A stretch of DNA of 56,956 nucleotides, taken from an uncultured Oscillospiraceae bacterium. Lineage in GTDB: Bacteria; Bacillota_A; Clostridia; Oscillospirales; Oscillospiraceae. Below are positions 16,605 to 25,967 of the stretch, piece after piece. The stretch is from positions 1-56,956 of the forward strand of contig CANRKN010000004.1 in assembly GCA_947631215.1 (NCBI GenBank), in the 5' to 3' direction. Every line of letters begins with the position of its first letter. Position 1 is the stretch's first letter. A program made the position numbers and the translations under genes. The notes under the pieces are model-generated. The model did no database searches. It was not told the origin of the DNA and saw nothing but the letters and a program-made list of their open reading frames with translations.

Positions 16605-17987
16605 ATGACGCTGAAAGAATATCTCGCCTCTTTGAAAGGAAAGCATGTGTCCGTGGTGGGCGCGGGGCTTTCAAACCGTCCCCTGGTGAAGATGCTTGCT
16701 GATGCAGGTATCGATACCACCGTTTATGATAAGTCCGACGCCGCCGGTCTGGGGGCGTTTTATGAGGATATGAGCGCCCGCGGCGTGAAGTTCCATTTGG
16801 GCGAGGGGTATCTTGAAGGCCTTTCCGGTGACGTCATCTTCCGCAGCCCCAGCGTCCTGCCCTTCCGGCCGGAGCTTGCCCGGGCGGCGGAGAAGGGCGC
16901 CCTCATCACCAGCGAGATGGAGGTGTTCATGTCCCTCTGTCCCTGCCCCATCCTCGCGGTGACGGGCTCCGACGGCAAGACCACCACCACGACCCTTATT
17001 GCCAAAATGCTGGAGGCCTCCGGGCGGAAGGTGTGGCTGGGGGGCAACATAGGCCATCCGCTGCTCGCGGAGACGGACAGCATCGGCCTCCATGACGCGG
17101 CGGTGCTGGAGCTGAGTTCCTTCCAGCTGCACAGCATGATGTGCGCCCCCGACGTGGCCGTCATCACCAACATGGCCCCCAACCACTTGGATATCCATAA
17201 GGACTATGCCGACTATATCGAGGCCAAAAAGCAGATATTCAAGCACCAGCGCCAGAACGCGAAGCTTGTCCTCAACCGCGACAACGCCGTCACGGCGGCC
17301 TGCGCCGAAGAGGCCAACAGCTTCGTGTGGTGGTTCAGCCGGAAGGAGCCGGCGTCGCCCGGCGTATACCTCCGGCCCGACGGGATGATCTGCGCCGCGG
17401 TGAATGGGGAGGAAACGGAGATACTGCCCGCGGCGGGGATCCGTATACCCGGCGTGCACAATGTGGAGAACATGATGACCGCCTTCGCCGCGGTGTGGGG
17501 CCTGGCGGACATAGACGCCATGCGCGCTGTCGCCCGGACCTTCACCGGCGTGGCCCACCGGCTGGAGACCGTGCGGGTCTATAAGGGCGTGACCTATATA
17601 AACGACTCCATCGCCTCCAGCCCGGACCGTACCCTGGCGGGCCTTGCCTGCTTTGACGAGAAGCTGATCCTCATCGCCGGGGGGAAGGATAAGGGCGTTC
17701 CCTTCGACAGCCTGGGACCGGCCATCTGCCAACACGTGAAGAAGCTGTACCTGACCGGCCTCACGGCGGGGAAGATAAAAGACGCGGTGCTGAACGCCCC
17801 TGCATACGTCCCCGGCGCGCCGGAGATATTGGAGATAGAGGACTTTACCGAGACGGTGAAGGCGGCTGCCGCCGCGGCCCAGCCCGGGGACACGGTGCTC
17901 ATGAGCCCGGCCAGCACGTCCTTTGACCGCTTTAGGAACTTTGAGGAACGGGGGGACCTGTTCCGCCGGATCGTGGAGGAGCTTTAA
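16605..17987 (+). CDS. murD: UDP-N-acetylmuramoyl-L-alanine--D-glutamate ligase
   Basis: 460 residues from ATG 16605 with GAGGTG upstream; the GTG at 16599 is in the ribosome site. Adds D-Glu to UDP-MurNAc-L-Ala with ATP in peptidoglycan synthesis. The Mur ligase P-loop TGSDGKTTTTT is near residue 126, followed by GGNIGHPLL, ELSSFQLH and ITNMAPNHLDIH, then INDSIASSPDRT and the C-terminal domain with AGGKDKGVPF. It has its own promoter and is not in a dcw cluster here. Confidence 0.95.
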   Translation: MTLKEYLASLKGKHVSVVGAGLSNRPLVKMLADAGIDTTVYDKSDAAGLGAFYEDMSARGVKFHLGEGYLEGLSGDVIFRSPSVLPFRPELARAAEKGALITSEMEVFMSLCPCPILAVTGSDGKTTTTTLIAKMLEASGRKVWLGGNIGHPLLAETDSIGLHDAAVLELSSFQLHSMMCAPDVAVITNMAPNHLDIHKDYADYIEAKKQIFKHQRQNAKLVLNRDNAVTAACAEEANSFVWWFSRKEPASPGVYLRPDGMICAAVNGEETEILPAAGIRIPGVHNVENMMTAFAAVWGLADIDAMRAVARTFTGVAHRLETVRVYKGVTYINDSIASSPDRTLAGLACFDEKLILIAGGKDKGVPFDSLGPAICQHVKKLYLTGLTAGKIKDAVLNAPAYVPGAPEILEIEDFTETVKAAAAAAQPGDTVLMSPASTSFDRFRNFEERGDLFRRIVEEL

Positions 17988-17994
17988 GTAAGAC

Positions 17995-19017
17995 ATGGAA
18001 CTGAAGGAACTGACGAAATGCCTGTCGGGCCTGTCCGGCCCCTCGGGCTTTGAGGAGCCGGTGTATGAATATATCGCCTCCTACCTGCACCACGCGGCGG
18101 ACGAGGTCCGCACGGACGCGCTGGGCAACATGATCGCCATCAAGCGCTGCGGAAAGCCGGGGGCCAAGCTGGTCCTGCTGGACGCCCATATGGACGAGAT
18201 CGGCCTCATCGTCACCGGCGCGAAGGACGGCTTTTTGTCCTTTGGCATGCTGGGCGGGGTGGACCAGCGGATGCTGCCCGCCCGGGAGGTGAGGGTGCTG
18301 TCCGACCCACCGCTCTTTGGCGTCATCGACACTATGCCGCCCCATGTGCTCACGGCGGAGCAGATGGACAAGTCCATCGACCCGGACAAGCTCTATATCG
18401 ACGTGGGCCTTTCCCAGGCCGAGGCCGTGAAGGCCGCGCCTCCGGGCACGCCGGTAGTGTACGCCGCCTCCTGCGACGAGCTGGGGGAGGGGCAGCTTTG
18501 CGGCAAAGCGCTGGACGACCGGGCCTGCGCCGCCGTCATCATGAAGGCCTTTGAGCGCCTGGCGGAGAAGGACCTCAATGTGGACCTCTGCTGCCTCGTC
18601 AGCACCCAGGAGGAGGTGGGTCACCGGGGCGCCGCCGTGGCGGCCTACGGCCTGGAGCCGGACGTGGCCATCGTGGTGGATGTGACCCATGGCCGGACCC
18701 CCGACGGCCCGGAGACCCTGACCGACTGCGGCAAGGGCGGCGCCATCGGCATAGGCCCCAATACCAACCGGGCCCTTGCCATGGAGCTCATGGCCCTGGC
18801 GGAGGAAAAGGGCATACCCTATCAGCCGGAGGCAGTGCCCGGCGGCAACAGCGGCACCAACGCCCACGCGATACAAATAGCCAAAACCGGCGTGGTCACG
18901 GCGCTGGTATCCCTGCCGCTGAAATACATGCACACGCCGGTGGAAGTGGTGAGCCTGGCTGATATGCAGGCCATCGTGGACCTGATCGCGGCCTATGTGG
19001 AAGGCATGGAGGGTTAA
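17995..19017 (+). CDS. M42 family metallopeptidase, copy 1
   Basis: 340 residues. The co-catalytic zinc ligands expected for M42 glutamyl/leucyl aminopeptidases are present: DAHMDE (His about residue 65), ALDDR (Asp about 174), TQEEVG with the catalytic Glu pair (about 206-207) and a late HTPVE. M42 enzymes form large tetrahedral particles that trim peptides. It lies three bases upstream of a second M42 gene, suggesting a mixed complex or split specificity. No signal peptide, so cytosolic. Confidence 0.9.
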   Translation: MELKELTKCLSGLSGPSGFEEPVYEYIASYLHHAADEVRTDALGNMIAIKRCGKPGAKLVLLDAHMDEIGLIVTGAKDGFLSFGMLGGVDQRMLPAREVRVLSDPPLFGVIDTMPPHVLTAEQMDKSIDPDKLYIDVGLSQAEAVKAAPPGTPVVYAASCDELGEGQLCGKALDDRACAAVIMKAFERLAEKDLNVDLCCLVSTQEEVGHRGAAVAAYGLEPDVAIVVDVTHGRTPDGPETLTDCGKGGAIGIGPNTNRALAMELMALAEEKGIPYQPEAVPGGNSGTNAHAIQIAKTGVVTALVSLPLKYMHTPVEVVSLADMQAIVDLIAAYVEGMEG

Positions 19018-19020
19018 GAG

Positions 19021-20040
19021 ATGCTGGATACGTTGGAAACTCTGTGCTGCCTGGAGGGCGTGACCGGGGGTGAGGACGAGGTCCGGGACTACATCCTGGA
19101 GCGGGCCATGCCTCATGCCGACGAGATATGCACCGATGCCCTGGGCAATTTAATGGTGTTTAAAAAGGGCGCCGTGACGCCCGCCAAGCGCGTCATGCTC
19201 TGCGCCCACATGGACGAGGTGGGCCTCATCGTCACCCGCGTCACCGACGAGGGATATCTGCGCTTCAGCCAGGCCGGCGGCCTGGACAGGCGCGTCATCC
19301 TGGGCAAGAAGGTCTTTGTGGGCCCGGGCCGGGTCCTGGGCGTGGTGGGGTCCAAGGCCGTGCACATGACCACGGCAGAGCAGCGCAAGAAGCTGCCCGA
19401 GATGCGGGATATGTATATCGACATCGGCGCGGCGAGTAAAGAAGAGGCGGAGAAACTGGTCCATATCGGCGACCTGGCCGCCTTTGACGACACCGTGGTC
19501 CGCTTCGGCGACGGCTTCATCAAGGCCAAGGCCATCGACGACCGGGTGGGCTGCGCCGCCATGCTCAAGCTCATCGAGAGCGACATCCCCTGCGACTGCT
19601 GGTTCGCCTTCACCGTCCAGGAGGAGGTTGGCACCCGGGGCGCTACGGTGGCGGCGAAGAGCATAAAGCCCGACGTGGCCCTTATCCTGGAGGGCACCAC
19701 TGCGGCGGACATCCCCGGCGCGGAGGGCGCCGAACGGGTGTGCGAGCTGGGAAAGGGCATTGTGATCCCCTTCATGGACCGGGGCACCATCTACGACAAG
19801 ACGCTCTTTAAGACTCTTACCCGTCTGGCGGAGGAGAACGAGGTGCCCTGGCAGACGAAGACGAAGATATCCGGCGGCACCGATGCCTCCGCCGTGCAGA
19901 GGAGCGAGGCGGGCGTGGCCGTGGCGGCGGTGTCCGTCCCGGTGCGGAACATCCACTCGCCGGCCTGTGTGGCGAAGTGCGCCGAGTGCGAGGACCAGCT
20001 GCGCATGGCGCGGCTTTTTCTGGCGGAAATGGCAAAATGA
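19021..20040 (+). CDS. M42 family metallopeptidase, copy 2
   Basis: 339 residues, three bases after copy 1. The same ligand set is present: CAHMDEVGLIV, AIDDRVG, VQEEVGTRGA and a terminal NIHSPA. The sequence has clearly diverged from copy 1 (for example FVGPGRVLGVVGSKAVHM and a HMTTAEQRKK segment), so this is an old duplication. Tandem M42 genes are known in clostridia. Confidence 0.9.
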   Translation: MLDTLETLCCLEGVTGGEDEVRDYILERAMPHADEICTDALGNLMVFKKGAVTPAKRVMLCAHMDEVGLIVTRVTDEGYLRFSQAGGLDRRVILGKKVFVGPGRVLGVVGSKAVHMTTAEQRKKLPEMRDMYIDIGAASKEEAEKLVHIGDLAAFDDTVVRFGDGFIKAKAIDDRVGCAAMLKLIESDIPCDCWFAFTVQEEVGTRGATVAAKSIKPDVALILEGTTAADIPGAEGAERVCELGKGIVIPFMDRGTIYDKTLFKTLTRLAEENEVPWQTKTKISGGTDASAVQRSEAGVAVAAVSVPVRNIHSPACVAKCAECEDQLRMARLFLAEMAK

Positions 20041-20042
20041 GG

Positions 20043-20071
20043 TCATAAAAGCGCGAAAAGCGGCATAGGCT
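20043..20071 (+). promoter_or_regulatory. Candidate sigma-E promoter for yunB
   Basis: TCATAAA (20043-20049), 14 bases, then CATAGGCT (20064-20071): 5/7 and 6/8 against the sigma-E consensus. The predicted start near 20078 would give a 14-base leader beginning just before the GGGGG ribosome site. yunB belongs to the sigma-E regulon in B. subtilis. Confidence 0.45.
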
Positions 20072-20098
20072 CCCCATAAGGGGGTGGTCATATGCCGC
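20060..20098 (+). promoter_or_regulatory. Nested inverted repeat covering the yunB ribosome site and start codon
   Basis: The outer arms GCGGCATA (20060-20067) and TATGCCGC (20091-20098) pair over 8 bp; the right arm contains the ATG. Inside, CCCC (20072-20075) faces GGGG (20080-20083), which is the core of the Shine-Dalgarno. RNA from the upstream genes could therefore hide both signals. Confidence 0.6.
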
Positions 20099-20739
20099 GA
20101 AGACGCTGGCCCCGGCGCAGAGGAACGAGCCCGGCAGTCCGCCGGGCGGCCCTGGGCATTTTTATCCTTATACTGGCGGCCCTGGCTGGGTCGTTCGGTG
20201 TCACGCTCCGGCGCATGGTGACGGACTATGCCGTCTCTGCCGCCAGGGATGAGGTGGTGACGAAGGTGAACGCCATCGTCCAGGACGTGATGGCTGACCC
20301 GGGCTTTGCCGCAAAGCCCCTGGTGGACCTGGAACGGGGCGAAAACGGCGCCGTCACGGCTATCGCCGCCAACGCCGCCGCCATCAACGCCCTGGCCGCG
20401 GAGGTGCTCAGCCGGGCCGTTGAGGCCACGGAGCAGGAGGCCATCCGCATTGAGATACCGGTGATGAACCTGCTGGGCAGCGCGCTTTTCATGAACCACG
20501 GCCCCTCCGTGGGCGTGGACGTGACCATGCTCTCGTCCAGCACGGCGGGCTTTCGCAGTGAGCTTTCCAGCGCCGGCATCAACCAGACCCGCCACCAGAT
20601 ATTCCTGGACCTGGACGTGCAGCTTTCCTTCCTCATGCCCTGGCGGGGCATGGAGACGAGCGTGCAGACGGAGATACTGGTATCGGAGACCGTAATCGTG
20701 GGCCAGGTGCCCGGCAGCTATATGAACTGGGAGAGATGA
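20092..20739 (+). CDS. yunB: Sporulation protein YunB
   Basis: 215 residues. The N-terminus is Arg-rich (MPRRRWPRRR), with one membrane helix at about 21-42, then an extracytoplasmic domain. Family features include the AINALAAEVLSRAVEA segment, IPVMNLLGSALFMNHGPSV and the C-terminal LDVQLSFLMPWR. YunB is needed for full sporulation in B. subtilis; its biochemical role is not known to me. GGGGGTGG precedes the start. It ends three bases before ligA. Confidence 0.88.
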   Translation: MPRRRWPRRRGTSPAVRRAALGIFILILAALAGSFGVTLRRMVTDYAVSAARDEVVTKVNAIVQDVMADPGFAAKPLVDLERGENGAVTAIAANAAAINALAAEVLSRAVEATEQEAIRIEIPVMNLLGSALFMNHGPSVGVDVTMLSSSTAGFRSELSSAGINQTRHQIFLDLDVQLSFLMPWRGMETSVQTEILVSETVIVGQVPGSYMNWER

Positions 20740-20742
20740 CAG

Positions 20743-22716
20743 ATGGAACCGACGATAGAAGCCTATAACGAGCTGGTGGAAAAGCTCTTGGCGCTGTCCG
20801 TGGCCTATTACGACAACGACGCGCCGCTGGTGTCGGATTTTGAGTACGACCGGATGAACAATGAGCTCAAGCGCCTGGAGGCGGAGCATCCGGAGTGGAT
20901 ACGGCCCGACTCGCCCACCCAGCATGTGGGCGGCCATGTCAGCGAGGCCTTCGCTCCCGTGGCCCATGAGGTGCCCCTGGAGAGTCTCCAGGACGTGTTC
21001 TCCTTCGAGGAGGTGGCCGCCTTCGTGGAGCGGATGGACGCATCCGTGTCCGCGGCCCACGACTACGTGGCGGAGCCCAAGATCGACGGCCTCTCCGTGG
21101 CGGTGGAGTACCATGACGGCGTCTTTTTCCGGGGTGCGACCCGGGGAAACGGCGAGGTGGGGGAGGATGTGACGGAAAATCTCCGCACCATCCGCTCTCT
21201 TCCCAAAAAGCTCAAAAATGCCCCTGCCCGGCTCATCGTCCGGGGCGAGGTATACATGTCCCACGACACATTCAACACCCTCAACGCCCGCCGGGAGGTG
21301 ACGGGGGAGCCGCCCCTTGCCAACCCCCGCAACGCCGCCGCCGGCTCCCTGCGCCAGCAGGACCCGGCCGTGTGCGCCGAGCGGATGCTGGACGTGATCT
21401 TTTTCAACATCCAGCTCTCTGAGGGACGGAGCTTTCAAAACCACTTTGAGACCCTGGAGGCCATGGGGGAGATGGGCCTGCCCGTGGTGGCCCACACCCT
21501 CTGCCATACGCCCAAGGAGTGCACCGACGCCATCACGGCCATCGGCGAGAGCCGGGAGGGGTACCCCTTCGACATCGACGGGGCCGTCATCAAGCTCAAC
21601 GACCTTGCCCAGCGCCAAACCCTGGGCAGCACGGCAAAATACCCCCGCTGGGCCGTTGCCTACAAATACCCACCGGAGAAGAAGCCGAGTAAAGTGGTGG
21701 ATATCCTGGTCCAGGTGGGCCGCACAGGCGTGCTGACGCCGAAGGCGGTCATCGAGCCCATCCGCCTGGCCGGCACCACCGTCACCAACGCCACCCTGCA
21801 CAATCAGGACTTCATCGAAAACATGGGCGTGAACATAGGGGACACGGTGCTGGTGCAGAAGGCGGGGGAGATCATCCCAGAGGTGCTGGAGGTCGTAAAG
21901 AAGGACAGCGAGGGATTCTTCCGGCTTCCCGCGGTGTGCCCTGTATGCGGCGCGCCGGCGGAACGGGACGAGGACGGCGCCGCCATCCGCTGCACCGGCG
22001 CGGAGTGCCCGGCCCAGCGGCTTCGGAACATCGTCCACTTCGCCTCCAAGGACGCCATGGATATCGACGGCCTTGGCCCCGCGGTGGTGGAGTCCCTGGA
22101 CAAGGCGGGGCTCATAAAGACCCCTGCGGAGCTCTACGCCCTGGACGCCCAGTCCGTGGCCACGGCGGAGCGGATGGGGAAGAAGTCCGCGGAAAATCTT
22201 ATCCATAACCTGGAGGAGAGCAAGAGCCGGGGCCTTGCAAGGCTTCTCTGCGCCTTTGGTATCCGGCAGGTGGGCGCCAAGGCGGCCAAGGTCCTGGCCC
22301 GGCGCTTCGCCACCCTGGACGAGCTCATGACGGCCTCCGAGGAGGAGCTTACCAACATCGGCGATGTGGGGCCCATCACCGCCCGGTACATCGTCCGATG
22401 GTTTGGAAGCCCCCAGAGCCAACACCAGGTCGAGCTACTGCGCGAGGCTGGCGTCAGCTTTGAAAGCCGGGAGGAAATCGCGGACACCCGCTTTGCGGGC
22501 AAAACCTTCGTTCTCACGGGAGCGCTGGTGCGGTTCACCCGCTCAGAGGCGGAGGAGATCATCGAGCGCTTCGGCGGCAAGGCCTCCGGCTCCGTCTCCA
22601 AAAAGACCTCCTATGTGCTTGCGGGAGCCGATCCCGGCTCCAAGCTCACCAAGGCCCAGAGCCTGGGGGTGCCGGTGATATCGGAGGAAGAATTTCTGCA
22701 AATGATCGAGGAGTAA
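20743..22716 (+). CDS. ligA: NAD-dependent DNA ligase
   Basis: 657 residues, normal length. The Ia domain, then the adenylation domain with the active-site Lys in EPKIDGLSV (about residue 112) and RGEVYM. An OB fold follows, then a four-Cys zinc finger (CPVCGAP...CTGAECP, about 403-427), helix-hairpin-helix repeats (about 440-580) and a C-terminal BRCT domain (about 585-655). Seals nicks with NAD. GGGAGAG lies upstream of the start. Confidence 0.97.
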   Translation: MEPTIEAYNELVEKLLALSVAYYDNDAPLVSDFEYDRMNNELKRLEAEHPEWIRPDSPTQHVGGHVSEAFAPVAHEVPLESLQDVFSFEEVAAFVERMDASVSAAHDYVAEPKIDGLSVAVEYHDGVFFRGATRGNGEVGEDVTENLRTIRSLPKKLKNAPARLIVRGEVYMSHDTFNTLNARREVTGEPPLANPRNAAAGSLRQQDPAVCAERMLDVIFFNIQLSEGRSFQNHFETLEAMGEMGLPVVAHTLCHTPKECTDAITAIGESREGYPFDIDGAVIKLNDLAQRQTLGSTAKYPRWAVAYKYPPEKKPSKVVDILVQVGRTGVLTPKAVIEPIRLAGTTVTNATLHNQDFIENMGVNIGDTVLVQKAGEIIPEVLEVVKKDSEGFFRLPAVCPVCGAPAERDEDGAAIRCTGAECPAQRLRNIVHFASKDAMDIDGLGPAVVESLDKAGLIKTPAELYALDAQSVATAERMGKKSAENLIHNLEESKSRGLARLLCAFGIRQVGAKAAKVLARRFATLDELMTASEEELTNIGDVGPITARYIVRWFGSPQSQHQVELLREAGVSFESREEIADTRFAGKTFVLTGALVRFTRSEAEEIIERFGGKASGSVSKKTSYVLAGADPGSKLTKAQSLGVPVISEEEFLQMIEE

Positions 22717-22722
22717 CCTATA

Positions 22723-24096
22723 ATGGCGCAATTGAAACCCCGGCAGGATTCCAGCCGCATGGGGGAAATGCCGGAGGGACGGCTGCTTTTGACCATCGCC
22801 GTGCCCATGATGCTCTCCATGCTGGTGCAGGCCCTATATAATATTGTTGACAGCGTATACGTATCCCGGGTATCGGAGGACTGCCTGTCCGCCCTGAGCC
22901 TGGCGTTCCCGGCGCAGAACATCATGATCGGTCTCGGCACCGGCACCGGCGTGGGCGTGAGCACGCTGGTATCCCGCGCCCTGGGAAGCCGGGATGAGAA
23001 GCTTGCCAGCCGCACGGCGGGCACGGCCGTCGCATTGAGCCTGTGCTGCTGGCTCCTGATGGCCCTCTTTGGCATATTCGGCGCGGACGCTTTCATCCGC
23101 TCCCAGACGAGTATTGAGAGCATCCGGGCCTATACGGATTCTTACCTTCGCATCGTGACCATCGGCTCCACATTTGTGTATCTGGAGATATGCGCCGAGC
23201 GGCTCCTCCAGTCCACAGGCCTCACGACCCTCTCCATGTGGACCCAGATGGTGGGCGCTATCACCAACATCATCCTTGACCCCTTCTTCATCTACGGCTG
23301 GTGCGGCCTGCCCGCCATGGGCACCGCCGGCGCGGCCATCGCCACGGTCATAGGCCAGGCCGTGGGCGCGGGGGTGGGCTTTCTGTTCCACTTTAAGAAG
23401 AACAAGGAGCTGCCGATACACTTCAGCGACATACGCCTGCCCTGGGGCATCGTGAGGGACATATACCGCATTGGCTTCCCGTCCATCCTGATGGTGGGCA
23501 TCGGCTCCATCACCAACTATCTCATGAACATCATCCTCATCGGCTTCACCTCCACGGCGGTGGCGGTCTATGGGGCCTATTTCAAGATCCAGAGCTTCTT
23601 CTTCATGCCCGTGTTCGGCCTGAACAACGGCATCATCCCCATCATCGGCTACAACTACGGCGCCCGGAAGAAGGAGCGCATCTATCGCACCATCCGCTAC
23701 GGCGTGCTGTATGCGTCGTTCTTCATGGTACTGGGCCTTATCTGCTTTCAGGTGTTCCCCAAGTTCTTCCTGGGGATATTCAGCCCCTCGGAGACCATGC
23801 TGGCCATCGGCGTGCCCGCCCTGCGGCGCATCAGCCTGAGCTTCCTGCTGGCGGGCTTCTGCATCGTGGCGGGCTCCGCTTGCCAGGCCCTGGACAAGAG
23901 CCTTTACTCCTTCTTCGTTTCCGTCCTGCGGCAGATCGTGGCCCTGATCCCGGCGGCGTGGCTATTGAGCCTCACCGGCAATGTGGACAACGTATGGTGG
24001 TGTTTCCCCATAGCGGAGCTCATGAGCCTCATCGCCAGCGCCTTCTTCCTGCGCAAGGCTCTGAAGGACATGGAAAAGAAGCTGGCGGCAGCATAA
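22723..24096 (+). CDS. MATE family efflux transporter
   Basis: 457 residues with about twelve hydrophobic helices. It begins with a polar stretch then EGRLLLTIAVPMMLSMLVQALYN typical of the family, and the repeated half shows FPSILMVGIGSITNYLMN and GIIPIIGYNYGA. MATE proteins export organic cations or drugs using Na+ or H+. The substrate cannot be told. GAGGAG upstream in the ligA end serves as ribosome site, so it is likely co-transcribed with ligA and ends at the 20-bp terminator. In the short match above, the segment is at residues about 15-37. Confidence 0.9.
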   Translation: MAQLKPRQDSSRMGEMPEGRLLLTIAVPMMLSMLVQALYNIVDSVYVSRVSEDCLSALSLAFPAQNIMIGLGTGTGVGVSTLVSRALGSRDEKLASRTAGTAVALSLCCWLLMALFGIFGADAFIRSQTSIESIRAYTDSYLRIVTIGSTFVYLEICAERLLQSTGLTTLSMWTQMVGAITNIILDPFFIYGWCGLPAMGTAGAAIATVIGQAVGAGVGFLFHFKKNKELPIHFSDIRLPWGIVRDIYRIGFPSILMVGIGSITNYLMNIILIGFTSTAVAVYGAYFKIQSFFFMPVFGLNNGIIPIIGYNYGARKKERIYRTIRYGVLYASFFMVLGLICFQVFPKFFLGIFSPSETMLAIGVPALRRISLSFLLAGFCIVAGSACQALDKSLYSFFVSVLRQIVALIPAAWLLSLTGNVDNVWWCFPIAELMSLIASAFFLRKALKDMEKKLAAA

Positions 24097-24107
24097 AGCG
24101 CGATAAG

Positions 24108-24151
24108 AAATAACGATACCGGCTGGGAGACCCCAGCCGGTATCGTTATTT
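24108..24151. terminator. Bidirectional intrinsic terminator, 20-bp stem
   Basis: The arms at 24108-24127 and 24132-24151 are perfectly complementary with an AGAC loop; the ends are AAATAACG and CGTTATTT. It separates the + strand MATE gene from the - strand dual-OB operon and can serve both. Confidence 0.9.
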
Positions 24152-24165
24152 GCAAATAAACTGTC

Positions 24166-24819
24166 TTATGTATCAGCGTCGAGAGGAAAGACCTTGGCAA
24201 CGAATTTATAATAATTGCCTTTGTAATCGACATCCGGGAGGCTTATGAGCAGAACGGCGTCTCCGATGACGTCTCCGTCTTTGACATTGTCTCCATAATA
24301 ATCGCGGTCTGTCAGGGACATATATTGGTATTCCAAACCGTCAAATAAAAAGCGCACCTTAGGTTTATGCTCCTGCTCTTTTTGGATCGTCAGGTCGGTC
24401 ACCCTCACAAGCTCCAGGGAGCGTTCGGGATTATCGGGAAGAAAATCCTCCGAAACGCTGGAGCTCTTGGTATTGAAAACTTTCCCAAACCTTCTGATCT
24501 TGTCGGCGCACATGTCAAGGGCCTCGCTTTGCTTGAGCGTCCTTACACACTCCCAATGCTTGCTTGGATCAATGAGCCAGTTTTCAGGCTGATGCTTTAT
24601 GGGATCAGGGCGTTCCACCGGAACGCGGACCAGATCGAGGGGCTGGCACACATAGCCGTCAGCACATGCCATATCCTCGTCTTTCAGCGCACCGTGTGAC
24701 TCCTCATCGGCAGAGACGAACCGGATATAGCTCTTGTCACTGCACAGGACGCCACCAACACAGGAGCCTCCGTTCTTTGCCGATTTAGCAAGAAGTACAG
24801 CCTCGACCATCTCGCTCAT
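24166..24819 (-). CDS. Dual-OB-domain-like protein of a DUF488 operon
   Basis: 217 residues from ATG 24819, which has GGAGG nine bases upstream; a TTG at 24858 would extend it but lacks a site. The N-terminal part VEAVLLAKSAKNGGSCVGG, a later WLIDPSKHW preceded by HQPEN, and repeated small beta-rich stretches match what I remember of the dual-OB-containing domain family. The family has no proven function; OB folds usually bind nucleic acid or nucleotides. It is the last gene of a three-gene operon with two DUF488 proteins, and its base composition is visibly less GC-rich than the flanks. Confidence 0.65.
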   Translation of the reverse strand: MSEMVEAVLLAKSAKNGGSCVGGVLCSDKSYIRFVSADEESHGALKDEDMACADGYVCQPLDLVRVPVERPDPIKHQPENWLIDPSKHWECVRTLKQSEALDMCADKIRRFGKVFNTKSSSVSEDFLPDNPERSLELVRVTDLTIQKEQEHKPKVRFLFDGLEYQYMSLTDRDYYGDNVKDGDVIGDAVLLISLPDVDYKGNYYKFVAKVFPLDADT

Positions 24820-24854
24820 ACCAATTGTCCTCCGATCATATATATTTTTTCTTA

Positions 24855-25295
24855 TCAAATATGGAAGATCTCAATGCTGGGGTCCGCGTCCTTTATCAGC
24901 TCTGCCAGCAGCCGCCGATGACAATGCTCGGGGGTAGGTTCGCTGCACAGAAGCAATACTCTCTCATACGTTCCGAAATCTTTAAGAAAGCGCTGAGCGG
25001 CCTGCCTGTTTTCCATCAGGGGGAGGAATTTCTCAACATATCCGTCCCAGCCATAGGAGCCCTTCTTGTAGCCGTCCAGTATTTCCTTCGTGGGGGCAAG
25101 GTCCTCCCTGTGGCTGTATTCGCAGGCGCATATCTCACGCAGGAAGAAAGCCAAGTCGTCGCCCTTCGTAAAGCCGGCAAGCTGGGAACGGTTGTTGAGG
25201 CGGATATCCACCAGCATCTCGATTTGGTGCTCACGGATGGCTCCGAAAAAACGCTCGGCCGATTTTTTTGTGAAGCCCATGGTATACAGTTTCAT
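24855..25295 (-). CDS. DUF488 family protein, short subtype
   Basis: 146 residues, starting in an ATGA overlap with the upstream DUF488 gene. Motifs are YTMGFTKKSAERFF, DIRLNNRSQLAGFTKG, LAPTKEIL and the late conserved CSEPTPEHCHRRLLAE. The Cys-x-Glu and CHR residues are the most conserved in DUF488 and probably form a ligand or catalytic site. Biochemical function is unknown to me. It differs enough from its neighbour to represent a second DUF488 subfamily and not a recent duplication. Confidence 0.85.
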   Translation of the reverse strand: MKLYTMGFTKKSAERFFGAIREHQIEMLVDIRLNNRSQLAGFTKGDDLAFFLREICACEYSHREDLAPTKEILDGYKKGSYGWDGYVEKFLPLMENRQAAQRFLKDFGTYERVLLLCSEPTPEHCHRRLLAELIKDADPSIEIFHI

Positions 25296-25906
25296 TCGTT
25301 TTCCTCTCCGATACGATAACCGATGACGGCATTTTGCTGTCGGTAAGCCTCGGCGAGCAAAGCAGACTCGTCATTTTCTTCTTCAAAAATGCTGTTTTGC
25401 CCCCGGTCCGGAAAATACTTGTCCAGAAGCCGCTCGTCCAGTTCTTCCTGGGTCTCAGTCTTTCCGTTTGGAAGGATGTGTATGACCCGGACCCCTTGCT
25501 TTGCAAACTCATGGGTCACCAGGATTGCCCGGTGGCATGTCATGGGATCTTTTTCCGCGCACATAAAAGCGAACACGTAGCCCATATCCATGCCGGCGAA
25601 GATCTTTTCCATGCCCTCTTTGAACTGGGGCGACACGGCAAACTTCCCAAAGTCCAGATGCCCGTTGGTATAGAATCTTGTGTCCTCCTGCCTTGCGCCG
25701 AATTCCCGCGCATAGCTGCGGTATATTATATGGCTGTGCTTCAGCGTATCAGACAGATTCTCCTTGTTGTAATTTGTAAAGTACCCGGAGCGGGGCACAG
25801 AGCGTACATCCACCAGCGCGGTAACGCCATGCTCTTTCAGCGCGTCAAGAAACCCGGGCATGGAAAAGCCCGAGTAGCCGATGGAATATATGGTTTTCAA
25901 ACGCAC
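25292..25906 (-). CDS. DUF488 family protein, long subtype
   Basis: 204 residues from GTG 25906 with AGGGAG just upstream; the TTG two codons later is also possible. Motifs are YSIGYSGFSMPGF, DVRSVPRSGYFTNYNK, then CAEKDPMTCHRAILV, the typical DUF488 core, plus an acidic C-terminal extension of about 55 residues not seen in the shorter paralogue. It is the first gene of the operon and is read from the consensus promoter at 25990-26018. Confidence 0.87.
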   Translation of the reverse strand: MRLKTIYSIGYSGFSMPGFLDALKEHGVTALVDVRSVPRSGYFTNYNKENLSDTLKHSHIIYRSYAREFGARQEDTRFYTNGHLDFGKFAVSPQFKEGMEKIFAGMDMGYVFAFMCAEKDPMTCHRAILVTHEFAKQGVRVIHILPNGKTETQEELDERLLDKYFPDRGQNSIFEEENDESALLAEAYRQQNAVIGYRIGEENE

Positions 25907-25967
25907 ATCACTCCCTGTGCCCGGCGATAGCCTCAGGCCTCGCAGCTATAGGATCACGGCAAGACAT

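Noticed and set aside
19150..22425. 1091-codon open frame on the minus strand
   Set aside because: It lies opposite the second M42 peptidase, yunB and ligA, has low-complexity His/Arg/Gly-rich translation and no family motifs. GC-rich codons on one strand create such shadow frames.
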